DNA of 64,000 nucleotides from an uncultured Flavobacterium sp. (GCF_946478785.1 NZ_CAMLDD010000011.1:78877-142876); one strand, 5' to 3'. Numbered from the stretch's first letter, positions 7,534 to 16,725 are shown. Numbers and translations are program-made. Notes: generated by a model not told the origin, from the sequence alone.

Positions 7534-9177
7534 ATGGCCTTAAACACAACAAACCCAACCGGGACTGAAGCGTGGAAAAATCTCCAAAACCACTATAACG
7601 CAACTCATACGACGACTATACAGGAATTATTTCAACAAGATTCTGCTCGTGTTGAAAAATTCAATTTGCAATGGAATGACTTTTTGGTAGATTATTCTAA
7701 AAACAATATTAGTGAGGAAACTATTTCGCTTTTGTTAGAATTAGCAAATTCGATTGGTCTAAAGAATGCTATTGCTGATTATTTTGGAGGAGAAATAATT
7801 AATCAGACAGAAAACAGAGCGGTTTTGCATACTGCTTTACGTGCTCCGGAATCTGCAGTGATAAAAGTAGATGGAGAGAACGTAATTCCGGAAGTTTACG
7901 AAGTAAAAAATAAAATTAAAAACTTCACAAACGAAGTAATTTCGGGAGAAAGAAAAGGGTATACCGGAAAAGCTTTTACAGATATTGTTAATATTGGTAT
8001 TGGTGGTTCTGACCTTGGTCCGGTAATGGCGGTTGAAGCGTTGCAGTTTTATAAAAATCATTTAAATGTGCATTTCGTTTCGAATGTAGACGGTGATCAT
8101 GTAAACGAAGTAATCAAAAAACTAAATCCTGAAACCACTTTATTTTTGATTGTTTCTAAAACATTTACGACTCAGGAAACATTATCTAATTCAGAAACAA
8201 TAAAAGAATGGTTTTTAAAATCAGCTTCTCAGGAAGATATTGCCAAACATTTTGTGGCGGTTTCAACTAATATTCAAAAAGTAACTGAATTCGGAATTAA
8301 TCCTGACAATGTTTTTCCAATGTGGGATTGGGTTGGAGGAAGATTTTCTTTATGGAGTGCAGTTGGTTTAAGCATCGCTTTGGCAGTTGGTTTTGATAAT
8401 TATAATGATTTATTGAAAGGCGCCAACGAAATGGATGAGCATTTTAAATCGGCAGAATTTGATCAAAATATTCCGGTTGTTTTAGCTTTGTTGAGTGTCT
8501 GGTACAATAATTTCTATGGCGCCGAAAGTGAGGCTTTGATTCCGTACACGCAATATTTGCAAAAATTGGCTCCATATCTGCAACAGGCAACAATGGAAAG
8601 TAATGGTAAAAGTGTTGGGCGTGACGGAAAACCTGTTAATTATCAAACCGGAACTATTATCTGGGGAGAACCGGGAACAAATTCGCAGCACGCATTTTTT
8701 CAATTAATTCATCAGGGAACGAAATTGATTCCGACAGATTTTATAGGGTTCGTAAAACCATTATACGGAAACGAAGATCATCACGATAAATTGATGTCGA
8801 ACTTTTTTGCTCAGACAGAAGCTTTAATGAATGGAAAAACTGCGGTACAGGTACAGGCTGAATTTGACAAACAAGAGCTTGCTGCAGAAAAAGCATCTTA
8901 TTTATTACCGTTTAAAGTTTTTACAGGAAACAAGCCTACCAATACAATTTTGATTGAAAAACTGACTCCTAAAAGTTTAGGTTCTTTGATTGCTTTGTAT
9001 GAACATAAGATTTTTGTTCAGGGAATTATCTGGAATATTTTCAGTTATGATCAATGGGGTGTAGAATTAGGAAAACAATTGGCCAATTCTATTTTAGAAG
9101 AAATAAATACAAAAACGGTGAAATCTCACGATAGTTCAACTTCATTTTTGCTTAATCATTTCTTAAGCAAAAAATAA
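7534..9177 (+). CDS. pgi: Glucose-6-phosphate isomerase
   Basis: Cytosolic enzyme interconverting glucose-6-phosphate and fructose-6-phosphate in glycolysis and gluconeogenesis. The 547-residue length is that of the long bacterial PGI type. Visible family segments include [16 protein letters not shown] near residue 148, the signature [18 protein letters not shown] near 267-284, the catalytic-region [15 protein letters not shown] near 379, and the C-terminal signature around [15 protein letters not shown] near 505. It is transcribed alone, behind a candidate promoter and CG-centred palindrome, and ends in a strong terminator. Confidence 0.98.
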   Translation: MALNTTNPTGTEAWKNLQNHYNATHTTTIQELFQQDSARVEKFNLQWNDFLVDYSKNNISEETISLLLELANSIGLKNAIADYFGGEIINQTENRAVLHTALRAPESAVIKVDGENVIPEVYEVKNKIKNFTNEVISGERKGYTGKAFTDIVNIGIGGSDLGPVMAVEALQFYKNHLNVHFVSNVDGDHVNEVIKKLNPETTLFLIVSKTFTTQETLSNSETIKEWFLKSASQEDIAKHFVAVSTNIQKVTEFGINPDNVFPMWDWVGGRFSLWSAVGLSIALAVGFDNYNDLLKGANEMDEHFKSAEFDQNIPVVLALLSVWYNNFYGAESEALIPYTQYLQKLAPYLQQATMESNGKSVGRDGKPVNYQTGTIIWGEPGTNSQHAFFQLIHQGTKLIPTDFIGFVKPLYGNEDHHDKLMSNFFAQTEALMNGKTAVQVQAEFDKQELAAEKASYLLPFKVFTGNKPTNTILIEKLTPKSLGSLIALYEHKIFVQGIIWNIFSYDQWGVELGKQLANSILEEINTKTVKSHDSSTSFLLNHFLSKK

Positions 9178-9201
9178 ACTGTCTTTATTTTAATAAATTT
9201 A

Positions 9202-9236
9202 AACGTCTTAATTTTTTTAGAATTAAGGCGTTTTTT
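9202..9236 (+). terminator. Intrinsic terminator of pgi
   Basis: AACGTCTTAATT (9202-9213) pairs with AATTAAGGCGTT (9221-9232), with one T-G wobble, and is followed by a T-run. Confidence 0.8.
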
Positions 9237-9488
9237 GTTGCAAAATTTTAAAAATTCTTACAAATTATAATGATTGTCAACTTGTTATGATGTTGCTTTT
9301 AAAATATTATTATGATTTTAATAAAATAATTAAACATTAAATCGAAATATTATATTTTATTTATCATATCAGGATAAAATCATTTTAATGCTTAGCACAA
9401 TACATAAAACTTGTTTTTCTTAACTTTTTGATAACATTATCTGATTAATTTGTTATAATTTTGCCAAAAACAATAAACTAAATAACAA
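9237..9488. other. AT-rich intergenic region before the TonB receptor
   Basis: The pgi-receptor spacer is 311 bp. Beyond the pgi terminator and the receptor's putative -7 element (9456-9463) I see only AT-rich sequence with no ORF, clear repeat or RNA structure. Confidence 0.5.
9428..9463 (+). promoter_or_regulatory. Putative promoter of the TonB-dependent receptor gene
   Basis: TAATTTTG (9456-9463) matches the -7 element. The nearest TTG (9428-9430) is 25 bp upstream, slightly longer than the usual spacing. Confidence 0.4.
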
Positions 9489-12209
9489 ATGAAGACAATG
9501 AAAAATTGGTTACTTACTGGACTGTTGTTCATGATAGTGTCAACCGCATTTTCTCAGGGGAAGGTTACAGGTACAATTACCGACGGCACTAATTCACTGC
9601 CGGGTGCAAATGTAGTTATCAAGGGATCTACAACTGCGACTTCTACAGATTTTGACGGTAAATTCACGTTAGAATCTCAAAACAGTTCTGGAGAATTAGT
9701 TATCACCTACCTTGGTTATAATACGCAAACGGTTAAATTTTCAGTTTCGAACGGTTCAACTACTAATTTAGGAGTAATTCTATTAGAATCGGATTCAAAT
9801 CAATTAGAGGAAATTGTTGTGAAAAGTAGTGTTGTTGATATAGCTAAAGATAGAAAAACACCTGTAGCTGTTTCGACTATAAAAGCAGCAGAAATTCAGG
9901 CAAAATTGGGATCTCAGGAGTTTCCTGAAATACTAGCCAATACTCCTTCTGTATATGCAACAAAAGGTGGTGGTGGATATGGTGATTCCAGAATTAATAT
10001 TAGAGGATTCGACCAAAGAAACATCGCTGTAATGATAAACGGAGTCCCTGTTAATGATATGGAGAATAGCTCTGTTTACTGGAGTAACTGGGCTGGATTA
10101 TCTGATGTGACTTCAGCAATGCAGGTTCAAAGAGGTTTAGGTTCTTCTAAGTTGGCTATTTCATCAGTAGGTGGAACTATAAATGTTGTTACCAGATCTG
10201 CAGACATGAAAGAAGGTGGAACAGTAGCTCTTACAACGGGTAATGATAATTATTTTAAAAGTCTTGTTTCATATTCTACGGGGAAAATGAGTAATGGATT
10301 GTCTCTATCTGTATTATTTAGTAATACTATCGGTGATGGATATGTTGACGGTACAAAGTTTTCAGGTCAAAACTATTTCATTGGAGTTGGGTACGCTTCT
10401 AAAAATAATAAACATGATTTTCAATTTACTTTTACAGGTGCTCCACAATGGCATCACCAAAGAAGTTTTGCAAATACTTTAGCTTCTTATATCCAATACG
10501 GAAATCCAGAGGCTAATGAACCAAATATTAAGTATAACTCTGATTGGGGTTATAAAAATGGAGAAGAGTATTCATGGGCAAGAAACTTTTACAGTAAACC
10601 TGTGGCTTCTCTTAACTATGATTTCAAAATCTCAGAAAAAACAAAATTATCTTCAGTATTATATGCTTCTTGGGGAAGAGGAGGAGGAACAGGTAACATT
10701 GGAAAAAGTCCTTTCGCTTTTAAAACTGCAGATGGTTTAGTTCCTTTTGATGAGTTCGTTAAATTTAACACAGGTCAGGCAAATACAGTGGGAGCTCCAT
10801 TAACTCCTAATGCTGATGGCGAATATGTTGTTAATAGTACAACAGGATTTACTAGAAGAGCTTCAATTAACTCACATGACTGGTATGGTGCTGTAATAAA
10901 CTTAAATCACAAATTAACAGAAACATTGACCCTTGATTTTGGTATTGATGCTAGAACATACACAGGTTATCACTTTAGAAATGTAAATGACAGATTAGGT
11001 GCTGATGTTTATTTTGATAATAAAAGCGCTACCTATAAGCCAGACGGAAGATATTTATATGAAACTTACTCTGCAACTCCAAGTTTTAATCCATTTACTA
11101 ACGTAAAAGATCAGGAGAAAATTGAGTATAACAATAATGGTTATGTTAATTGGTATGGAGCGTTTACACAATTAGAATATTCTGGAGAAAAACTTTCGGC
11201 TTTTGTTCAGGGGGCAATTTCTAATCAAGGATTTCAAAGAGAAGATACTTTTCTTTATTTAGAATCAGATCCGCTTTATAAAACAGATACTGAAGATATT
11301 ATAGGAGGTAACGTAAAAGGTGGAGCTAATTATAATATTAATGAGTACCACAATGTTTTTGCTAATGCAGGTTATTACTCAAAACAACCATTTTTTAATG
11401 CGGTTTATCGTAATAATCAATCTGTTGCATTTGATACTCCTAATGAAAAAATCTTAGGAATTGAAGCAGGATATGGTTACAGATCTTCAATTATTAATGC
11501 TAATTTAAATGTTTATTATACTTCATGGGAAGACAGATACCAAAGATCAACAGATCCAAGCTCTTCAAACAGAAATGGATACTTTGACGCATTAGGTGTA
11601 AACGAACTTCACACAGGTGTTGAGCTTGAATTAAATTCCAGACCAACTCCTAAATTGAACTTAAATGCAATGTTCTCATACGGAGAATGGAAATATGAAG
11701 GAAATGCTACATATAATAAATTTGATCAAAATAATGTTCAGCTTGAGTCAGGAACTTTATATCTTGATGATGTAAAAGTTGGTGATGCAGCTCAGACAAC
11801 AGCAAGTTTTGGGGCTTCTTATGAAATATTAGAACGTTTTATCGTTGATGCAAATTATCGTTATACTGATAGACTTTATGCTGCTATTGAACCAGGAAGA
11901 TTTTCAGCAGAAAATCATAAAGGGACTTTAGAATTACCATCTTACGGATTAATGGATGCAGGTATTTCATATAAATGGCTAATTACAGGTAAAAATTCTT
12001 TAACCTTCAGATTGAATGTAAACAACGTTTTAGATGAAATTTATATTTCGGAATCAAAAACAAACATTTTTGCAGACGATTTTGTATCTGGAACTTCAGG
12101 GCCTACTTATGCATCATCCGGAAAAACTTATGATGGTATTGCAAATGCAAACCAAGTGTATTTTGGATTTGGAAGAACTTGGAACTTTAGTATGAGATTT
12201 AATTTCTAA
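9489..12209 (+). CDS. TonB-dependent receptor with carboxypeptidase-regulatory-like N-domain
   Basis: Outer-membrane active transporter powered by TonB. The 906-residue protein has a signal peptide (about 1-22, ending AFSQG) and a CarboxypepD_reg-like domain (about 24-100, with GTITDGTNSLPGANVVIKG). The plug domain follows (about 118-230, with INIRGFDQRNIAVMINGVPV), then a 22-strand-type barrel to the terminal FGRTWNFSMRFNF. The substrate is not evident. No SusD-like gene follows, so this is not a SusC/D pair; a siderophore, cobalamin or peptide ligand are all possible. It stands alone between pgi and a small membrane protein and has its own terminator. Confidence 0.92.
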   Translation: MKTMKNWLLTGLLFMIVSTAFSQGKVTGTITDGTNSLPGANVVIKGSTTATSTDFDGKFTLESQNSSGELVITYLGYNTQTVKFSVSNGSTTNLGVILLESDSNQLEEIVVKSSVVDIAKDRKTPVAVSTIKAAEIQAKLGSQEFPEILANTPSVYATKGGGGYGDSRINIRGFDQRNIAVMINGVPVNDMENSSVYWSNWAGLSDVTSAMQVQRGLGSSKLAISSVGGTINVVTRSADMKEGGTVALTTGNDNYFKSLVSYSTGKMSNGLSLSVLFSNTIGDGYVDGTKFSGQNYFIGVGYASKNNKHDFQFTFTGAPQWHHQRSFANTLASYIQYGNPEANEPNIKYNSDWGYKNGEEYSWARNFYSKPVASLNYDFKISEKTKLSSVLYASWGRGGGTGNIGKSPFAFKTADGLVPFDEFVKFNTGQANTVGAPLTPNADGEYVVNSTTGFTRRASINSHDWYGAVINLNHKLTETLTLDFGIDARTYTGYHFRNVNDRLGADVYFDNKSATYKPDGRYLYETYSATPSFNPFTNVKDQEKIEYNNNGYVNWYGAFTQLEYSGEKLSAFVQGAISNQGFQREDTFLYLESDPLYKTDTEDIIGGNVKGGANYNINEYHNVFANAGYYSKQPFFNAVYRNNQSVAFDTPNEKILGIEAGYGYRSSIINANLNVYYTSWEDRYQRSTDPSSSNRNGYFDALGVNELHTGVELELNSRPTPKLNLNAMFSYGEWKYEGNATYNKFDQNNVQLESGTLYLDDVKVGDAAQTTASFGASYEILERFIVDANYRYTDRLYAAIEPGRFSAENHKGTLELPSYGLMDAGISYKWLITGKNSLTFRLNVNNVLDEIYISESKTNIFADDFVSGTSGPTYASSGKTYDGIANANQVYFGFGRTWNFSMRFNF

Positions 12210-12232
12210 AATTTAGAACCAAAATAAATATC

Positions 12233-12270
12233 AAAAACGGCATTGACTTTTAGTTTTATGCCGTTTTTTT
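12233..12270 (+). terminator. Intrinsic terminator of the receptor gene
   Basis: AAAAACGGCAT (12233-12243) pairs with ATGCCGTTTTT (12258 onward) around a 14-nt loop, followed by more T. Confidence 0.8.
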
Positions 12271-12313
12271 ATACCCTTTTTTGTTATATTTGTTTTAAAC
12301 AAAATATTAATCT

Positions 12314-12736
12314 ATGTATCATTTTATTCAAAAACTCCATTCTGGCTGGGCTTATTTGGCATTATTGCTTTTATTAATTGCAGTTATAAATGCCGTACTT
12401 GGACTCACTTCAAAAAAAGATTTTACTGCCAAAGACCGCAAAATTGCCTTATTTGCTTTAATCGGAACCCATACACAATTATTGATTGGTTTGATTCTTT
12501 ATTTTGTGTCACCATTAGGAAAAGACTCTTTAGGACAAATGTCTAACGCATCACTTCGATTAACTTCTTTAGAACACCCATTAATCAATCTCATCGCTAT
12601 TGTTTTAATAACAATTGGCTGGTCAAAACATAAAAAACTAATCAATAGTGAAGCAAAATTTAAAACATTTGCTATTTTTTACGGATTAGGGTTAGTGCTT
12701 ATACTCAGCAGGATTCCCTGGAACTTATGGTTCTAA
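12314..12736 (+). CDS. Small four-helix membrane protein (cytochrome b-like annotation possible)
   Basis: A 140-residue hydrophobic protein with about four transmembrane segments: WAYLALLLLLIAVINAVLGL (15-34), FALIGTHTQLLIGLILYFV (47-65), PLINLIAIVLITIGW (89-103) and FAIFYGLGLVLILSRI (118-133). Histidines near helix ends (HSGWAY, GTHTQLL, EHPL, KHKK) might coordinate haem, which fits the cytochrome-b-like label sometimes given to relatives. No partner subunit lies nearby, so the function is not established. It ends in a clear terminator. Confidence 0.75.
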   Translation: MYHFIQKLHSGWAYLALLLLLIAVINAVLGLTSKKDFTAKDRKIALFALIGTHTQLLIGLILYFVSPLGKDSLGQMSNASLRLTSLEHPLINLIAIVLITIGWSKHKKLINSEAKFKTFAIFYGLGLVLILSRIPWNLWF

Positions 12737-12743
12737 AAAAACC

Positions 12744-12773
12744 AAAAAAAGCCCTGTTCACGGGGCTTTTTTT
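12744..12773 (+). terminator. Intrinsic terminator
   Basis: AAAGCCCTG ttca CGGGGCTTT with a U-tract, directly after the small membrane protein gene. Confidence 0.85.
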
Positions 12774-12825
12774 ATCTCGGCATATTATTTGTACAAACTC
12801 CCCCAAGTCTGAAAAAAAATAAATT

Positions 12826-13317
12826 ATGAGGAATAAAAAATATACTTTACTCTCTATTTTTTCTGTAACCCTGTTAAGTTGCTTTACCTACGTAATGAGT
12901 CAGAGTAAACCCGTTGAAACAAGGGTTTCTCAGGATACCTTAAAAACTGATAAATTAAAAATAGTAAATCTTACTGAAAATGATTCCGTTTTTAGTCTTG
13001 ATGGTTTAAAACTAAAGGTCTACAAAAAATCGGCTCATGCTTCCTACTATCATGATCGTTTTAACGGAAGAAAAACAGCAAGCGGAGTGCGCTTCAGCAA
13101 TAATAAATATACTGCAGCCCATAAAAAATTACCCTTCGGTACCAAAGTAAAAGTCACAAACGAAGCCAATGGAAAATTTGTAATAGTTGAGATCACAGAC
13201 CGAGGCCCATTCGTTAAAACAAGAGAAATTGATTTATCCAAAAGAGCTTTTATGGATATAACCAAAAGTAAAGGAGCGGGAGCAATGACCGTTACAATTG
13301 AAACGATTCAAAATTAA
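12826..13317 (+). CDS. rlpA: RlpA-family septal ring lytic transglycosylase-like protein
   Basis: Exported 163-residue protein with an N-terminal hydrophobic signal (about 5-25, [19 protein letters not shown]). The C-terminal double-psi beta-barrel of RlpA follows: [16 protein letters not shown] (about 71-86), [21 protein letters not shown] and VEITDRGPF near 124-132. RlpA enzymes cleave naked glycan strands at the septum in proteobacteria. This copy lacks a SPOR domain, as is common in shorter RlpA-like proteins, so septal targeting is uncertain. A Cys in LLSC could act as a lipobox, but the fit is weak. Confidence 0.88.
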   Translation: MRNKKYTLLSIFSVTLLSCFTYVMSQSKPVETRVSQDTLKTDKLKIVNLTENDSVFSLDGLKLKVYKKSAHASYYHDRFNGRKTASGVRFSNNKYTAAHKKLPFGTKVKVTNEANGKFVIVEITDRGPFVKTREIDLSKRAFMDITKSKGAGAMTVTIETIQN

Positions 13318-13352
13318 AAACTATCCGAAAGTTCTAAACAAACTTTCGGATA
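13316..13352 (-). terminator. Terminator of the DinB gene, one arm inside the coding region
   Basis: TATCCGAAAGTT (13322-13333) and AACTTTCGGATA (13341-13352) form a perfect 12-bp stem. On the minus strand it is followed by GTTTTT. The right arm encodes the last codons of the DinB protein (IRKFV), so terminator and gene overlap. No T-run follows on the plus strand, so it probably serves only the minus strand. Confidence 0.65.
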
Positions 13353-13789
13353 CTCATTATAATTCCGGTGTGGGTGCCTTCATGGTAATTATTGAATGAT
13401 ATAGCATCTTCAACGTTTCGAAGTGTAAATCCCATACTCGTGGTATATTCTCGATAATTTACAAAAATTTTATCTGCATAGTCTTTTTGAGCCTGATACA
13501 GAGTTTCTGAAAGTAATCTTTTGATTTCATCCACTTCCACTTGCGAAACGTCGCCTTCCGGTTTGGTTCCTTTACTGTATTTGGCAATAAATTCTTCAGA
13601 AGCCATCGTTGGCAGACCTGATAATTTATAAACCAAAGATTGTTGGGCAGCGATACAATGCGCAATATTCCAAATCAGGTTGTTATTAAAACCTTGCGGG
13701 ATTTTATTTAATTGTTCTAATGAATGATTGTCTAAAATTTTTAAAAGAATTTCTCTAATTGTTTTTTGTACATCGAAAACTGAATTCAT
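13334..13789 (-). CDS. DinB family protein
   Basis: A 151-residue protein of the DinB/YfiT-like four-helix-bundle superfamily, cytosolic, often metal-binding and linked to stress or thiol-dependent chemistry. The family's three-His pattern is visible: IAHCIAAQQ near residues 41-49 (His43) and YHEGTHTGIIMSIRK near 134-148 (His135, His139). The specific reaction is unknown. It converges on the RlpA gene, and its terminator stem overlaps its own 3' end. A second minus-strand frame in the same region is a shadow. Confidence 0.82.
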   Translation of the reverse strand: MNSVFDVQKTIREILLKILDNHSLEQLNKIPQGFNNNLIWNIAHCIAAQQSLVYKLSGLPTMASEEFIAKYSKGTKPEGDVSQVEVDEIKRLLSETLYQAQKDYADKIFVNYREYTTSMGFTLRNVEDAISFNNYHEGTHTGIIMSIRKFV

Positions 13790-13864
13790 AAATTTATTTT
13801 TTTAATAAAATTAGGCAATTTTCAGTTTCAATGGATTTCCTTTGTATTCAAAATAAATATAATT

Positions 13865-14221
13865 ATGAACAAAATATACTACCTAGCTTCTTGTGATACT
13901 TGTCGTAAAATCATCAAAAATTTGCCAAAAGACAATAATTTAGTTTTTCATGACATCAAACAAAATCCAATTACTGAAATTGAACTGGAAGAAATGTATC
14001 AGCTATCTGGTAGCTATGAAGCTTTATTTAGCAAAAAAGCACAATTGTATAAGTCTTTGGATTTAAAAAATAAAGCTTTGACAGAAGCCGATTTTAAAAA
14101 ATACCTTCTGGAGCATTATACGTTTTTAAGTCGTCCGGTATTTATCATTGACGGCAAGATTTACATCGGTAACAGCCAGCCAAATACACTGCAGGTTATG
14201 AAAGCCTTAGGAGAGAAGTAG
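13865..14221 (+). CDS. ArsC/Spx-family thioredoxin-fold protein
   Basis: A 118-residue protein with the N-terminal motif ASCDTCRK (CxxC, residues 8-15) and the rest of an ArsC-family fold, including LSRPVFIIDGKIYIGN near 93-108. The arsenate-reductase family contains true glutaredoxin-coupled reductases, Spx regulators and YfgD-like proteins. No arsenic genes lie nearby, so detoxification is unproven. The RPV segment, with Arg next to the cis-Pro region, is typical. It is transcribed divergently from the DinB gene. Confidence 0.82.
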   Translation: MNKIYYLASCDTCRKIIKNLPKDNNLVFHDIKQNPITEIELEEMYQLSGSYEALFSKKAQLYKSLDLKNKALTEADFKKYLLEHYTFLSRPVFIIDGKIYIGNSQPNTLQVMKALGEK

Positions 14222-14305
14222 CCTAAAAATTCTTAGGATTCGATTTGCGTTAGGGATTACTTCACATAATTTTTATTTTTATCGGAGTTCAGTGAATTTC
14301 ATTTG

Positions 14306-14380
14306 CAGCGGAAATCCTTTTTTGAGCTTTTTTGCTCTAAAAAGATTATAGCGGATAGCCCGGCCTTTAGGCAACGCCCA
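14306..14380 (+). repeat. Interspersed repeat, copy B (AAAAGGAT / ATCTTTT hairpin element)
   Basis: Read on the minus strand this copy shows GGGCTATCCGCTATAATCTTTT, a hairpin (GAGC aaaaaa GCTC) and AAAAAAGGATTTCCGCT, the same frame as copy A at 1324-1400 but with a different hairpin. It fills much of the 244-bp gap before yicC, in the opposite orientation to copy A. Confidence 0.6.
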
Positions 14381-14439
14381 AATAGTTTTTAAAACACAGA
14401 CGTTATAGAACCAGAAAGCATCACTGTTAAGTTTTTTAG

Positions 14440-14447
14440 TATCTTTG
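14440..14447 (+). promoter_or_regulatory. Putative -7 element for yicC
   Basis: TATCTTTG matches the flavobacterial -7 consensus and lies 18 bp before the yicC ATG. No good -33 TTG was seen, and the implied 5' leader is very short. Confidence 0.4.
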
Positions 14448-14465
14448 CGCCTTTATACTCAATAT

Positions 14466-15326
14466 ATGATACAATCGATGACTGGTTTTGGTAAAGCATC
14501 TTTGCAATTGCCTACAAAAAAAATTACGGTAGAAGTAAAATCCTTAAACAGCAAAGGTTTAGATCTGAACGTAAGAATGCCATCAGTTTACCGCGAAATG
14601 GAATTAGGTCTGCGTACTTTTATTTCGACAAAACTTGAAAGAGGAAAAGTAGATTTTGCAATTTACATTGAAAGTACTTCTGAGCAGACTTCTACAAAAG
14701 TAAATGTTCCGGTTGTAAAAAATTATATTGCCCAATTAAGAGAGGTGTATCCGGCTGCAGATGAAACGGAATTAATGAAAATGGCTGTTCGCATGCCTGA
14801 CGTTCTAAAAACAGAACGTGAGGAAATCGATGAAGACGACTGGGATCAAATTCAGGTTATTATTGAAGAAGCTCTTCAAAATATTTTAAGTTTCAGGAAA
14901 GACGAAGGAGAATCACTTGAAAAAGAATTCAATCTTCGAATTGGAAACATCCGTCAATATATGGAGGATGCCTTGGCGTTGGATCCGGAAAGAGTGCAGG
15001 CTATAAAAGATCGTTTGCAGACCGCAATTTCTGAATTGCAGGTCAATGTTGACGAAAATCGTTTCGAGCAGGAATTGATTTATTATTTAGAAAAGCTTGA
15101 CATTACAGAGGAAAAAGTTCGTTTAACGAATCATTTGGATTACTTTTTAGAAACAATAAAAGGTACTGAAGCCAATGGTAGAAAACTTGGTTTTATAACT
15201 CAGGAAATGGGTCGTGAGATCAATACAATGGGTTCAAAATCAAATCATGCGCAAATGCAGAAATTGGTGGTGATGATGAAGGATGAATTGGAGAAAATTA
15301 AAGAACAGGTTTTGAATGTATTATAG
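14466..15326 (+). CDS. yicC: YicC/YloC family endoribonuclease-like protein
   Basis: A 286-residue protein starting MIQSMTGFGKASLQL, the hallmark N-terminus of YicC. The family's C-terminal segment is also present: ETIKGTEANGRKLGFITQEMGREINTMGSKSN (about 237-268), with ATP/RNA-related charged residues. YicC-type proteins are cytosolic endoribonucleases that act on small RNAs and stationary-phase transcripts in bacteria studied. I chose ATG 14466 over TTG 14445 because it begins exactly at the conserved MIQSMTGFG. It sits directly upstream of gmk, as in many bacteria. Confidence 0.93.
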   Translation: MIQSMTGFGKASLQLPTKKITVEVKSLNSKGLDLNVRMPSVYREMELGLRTFISTKLERGKVDFAIYIESTSEQTSTKVNVPVVKNYIAQLREVYPAADETELMKMAVRMPDVLKTEREEIDEDDWDQIQVIIEEALQNILSFRKDEGESLEKEFNLRIGNIRQYMEDALALDPERVQAIKDRLQTAISELQVNVDENRFEQELIYYLEKLDITEEKVRLTNHLDYFLETIKGTEANGRKLGFITQEMGREINTMGSKSNHAQMQKLVVMMKDELEKIKEQVLNVL

Positions 15327-15330
15327 AGTC

Positions 15331-15374
15331 ATTAGGAAAAGTGAATGGTAATTAGCGATTCACTTTTTACTAAT
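15331..15374. repeat. Word-like inverted repeat between yicC and gmk
   Basis: ATTAGGAAAAGTGAAT (15331-15346) and ATTCACTTTTTACTAAT (15358-15374) are inverted copies with about 15 of 17 positions matching. TAATTACTAATTAC follows. The hairpin would be part of the yicC-gmk transcript. Confidence 0.6.
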
Positions 15375-15392
15375 TACTAATTACTTATAAAA

Positions 15393-15965
15393 ATGAGCAA
15401 AGGAAAATTAATTGTTTTCTCGGCACCGTCAGGATCGGGAAAAACAACTATAGTAAGACATTTACTGCAACAAGAAGATTTAAATTTAGAATTTTCAATC
15501 TCAGCCGCTTCCCGCGACCCACGCGGAGAGGAAGTTAACGGAAAAGATTATTATTTTATTTCGCTGGAAGAATTCAAAAAACACATCAAAGCCGAAGATT
15601 TTCTGGAATGGGAAGAAGTGTATCGTGACAACTTTTACGGCACTTTAAAATCGGAAATCGAAAGAATCTGGGCATTAGGAAAAAACGTGATTTTTGATAT
15701 TGATGTAGCAGGAGGATTGCGTATCAAACACAAATTCCCGCAACAAACATTAGCTGTTTTCGTAAAACCTCCAAGCGTAGATGAATTGAAACGCCGACTA
15801 AAGGAACGTTCTACTGAAAGCGAAGACAAAATCAATATGCGAATTGCCAAAGCTTCTGTAGAATTGGCTACGGCACCACAGTTTGACGTTATTATCAAAA
15901 ATTACGATTTGCCTTTGGCTTTGGAAGAAGCACATCAGTTGGTGAAGAATTTTGTAAATAAATAA
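15393..15965 (+). CDS. gmk: Guanylate kinase
   Basis: Essential cytosolic nucleotide kinase: GMP + ATP gives GDP + ADP. The 190-residue protein has the P-loop SAPSGSGKTTIV near residues 9-20. The GMP-binding region is SRDPRGEEVNGKDYYFIS near 40-57 and WEEVYRDNFYGT near 73-84. The lid region RLKERSTESEDKINMRI follows near 134-150. Length is normal. It lies 66 bp after yicC with an inverted-repeat spacer, and nadD follows after another repeat spacer, so the three may be co-transcribed. Confidence 0.97.
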   Translation: MSKGKLIVFSAPSGSGKTTIVRHLLQQEDLNLEFSISAASRDPRGEEVNGKDYYFISLEEFKKHIKAEDFLEWEEVYRDNFYGTLKSEIERIWALGKNVIFDIDVAGGLRIKHKFPQQTLAVFVKPPSVDELKRRLKERSTESEDKINMRIAKASVELATAPQFDVIIKNYDLPLALEEAHQLVKNFVNK

Positions 15966-15984
15966 GTTATTACACAGAACTACG

Positions 15985-16065
15985 CAAAGTAAAGCGCAGA
16001 GATACACAAAGAATTAATAAATTACTTCGTGCATCTTTGCGAAAACTCTGTGAATCTCTGCGAAA
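15985..16065. repeat. Word-like inverted repeat (CGCAGAGAT-CACA / TCTCTGCG) between gmk and nadD
   Basis: CGCAGAGATACACAA (15995-16009) is the inverted partner of CTGTGAATCTCTGCG (16048-16062), with 13 of 15 matching. Further ctttgcgaaa/acgcaaag words surround it. Such CTTTGCG/CTCTGTG words are a recurrent spacer theme in this phylum. Confidence 0.6.
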
Positions 16066-16075
16066 CAAACCACAT

Positions 16076-16657
16076 ATGAAAATAGGCCTCTATTTCGGAA
16101 CATACAATCCCATTCATGTTGGTCATATGATAATTGCCAATCACATGGCTGAATTTGCCGATATAGATCAGGTCTGGATGGTAGTTACGCCTCATAATCC
16201 GTTAAAAAAGAAAGCCACTTTGCTTGATGACCATCATCGTCTGCAGATGGTGTATCTGGCAACGGAGGATTTTCCAAAAATAAAACCTTCGGATATTGAG
16301 TTTAAGTTGCAACAGCCCAATTATACAGTAAATACGCTGGCCCATTTGCAGGATAAATATCCAAATCATGAATTTTCACTGATAATGGGCGAGGATAATT
16401 TGAAAACGCTTCACAAGTGGAAAAACTACGAAGTGCTTTTGGATAATCATGATATTTATGTTTACCCGCGCATTTCAGAAGAACCTGAAAATACCGAATT
16501 AAAATCACATCCCAGAATCCATATTATTGATGCTCCTATTGTAGAAATTTCGTCTACTTTTATTCGGAATACTATTAAAAAAGGGAAAAACATCCAGCCG
16601 CTTTTGCCTTCAAAAGTCTGGGATTATATTGATCACAACAATTTCTATAAAAAGTAA
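16076..16657 (+). CDS. nadD: Nicotinate-nucleotide adenylyltransferase
   Basis: NAD biosynthesis enzyme that adenylylates nicotinate mononucleotide to deamido-NAD. The 193-residue protein begins MKIGLYFGTYNPIHVGHMI, holding the nucleotidyltransferase signature GTYNPIHVGH. The second signature ISSTFIRNTIKKG lies near 158-170. I chose ATG 16076 over an in-frame upstream ATG at 16037, because the extra 13 codons fall in an intergenic repeat and MKIGLYFGT is the family start. It converges on the NAD/ADP-ribose gene cluster, whose last gene ends 69 bp away. Confidence 0.95.
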   Translation: MKIGLYFGTYNPIHVGHMIIANHMAEFADIDQVWMVVTPHNPLKKKATLLDDHHRLQMVYLATEDFPKIKPSDIEFKLQQPNYTVNTLAHLQDKYPNHEFSLIMGEDNLKTLHKWKNYEVLLDNHDIYVYPRISEEPENTELKSHPRIHIIDAPIVEISSTFIRNTIKKGKNIQPLLPSKVWDYIDHNNFYKK

Positions 16658-16675
16658 AACGCAAACTAGTACAAA

Positions 16676-16704
16676 AAAAGCCTGAATTGAAAATTCAGGC
16701 TTTT
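16676..16704. terminator. Bidirectional terminator between nadD and the rhodanese gene
   Basis: AAAAGCCTGAATT gaa AATTCAGGCTTTT is a perfect stem with A and T runs on both sides, between convergent genes. Confidence 0.85.
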
Positions 16705-16725
16705 GAGTCTATAGAAAAATATATT

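Noticed and set aside
9489..12209. Classification of the TonB receptor as a SusC-type glycan transporter
   Set aside because: No SusD-like lipoprotein or glycan-degrading gene follows; the next gene is a small membrane protein behind a terminator.
13865..14221. Arsenic resistance gene
   Set aside because: The ArsC fold is shared by Spx and YfgD-like proteins, and no arsenic transporter or ArsR regulator lies nearby.
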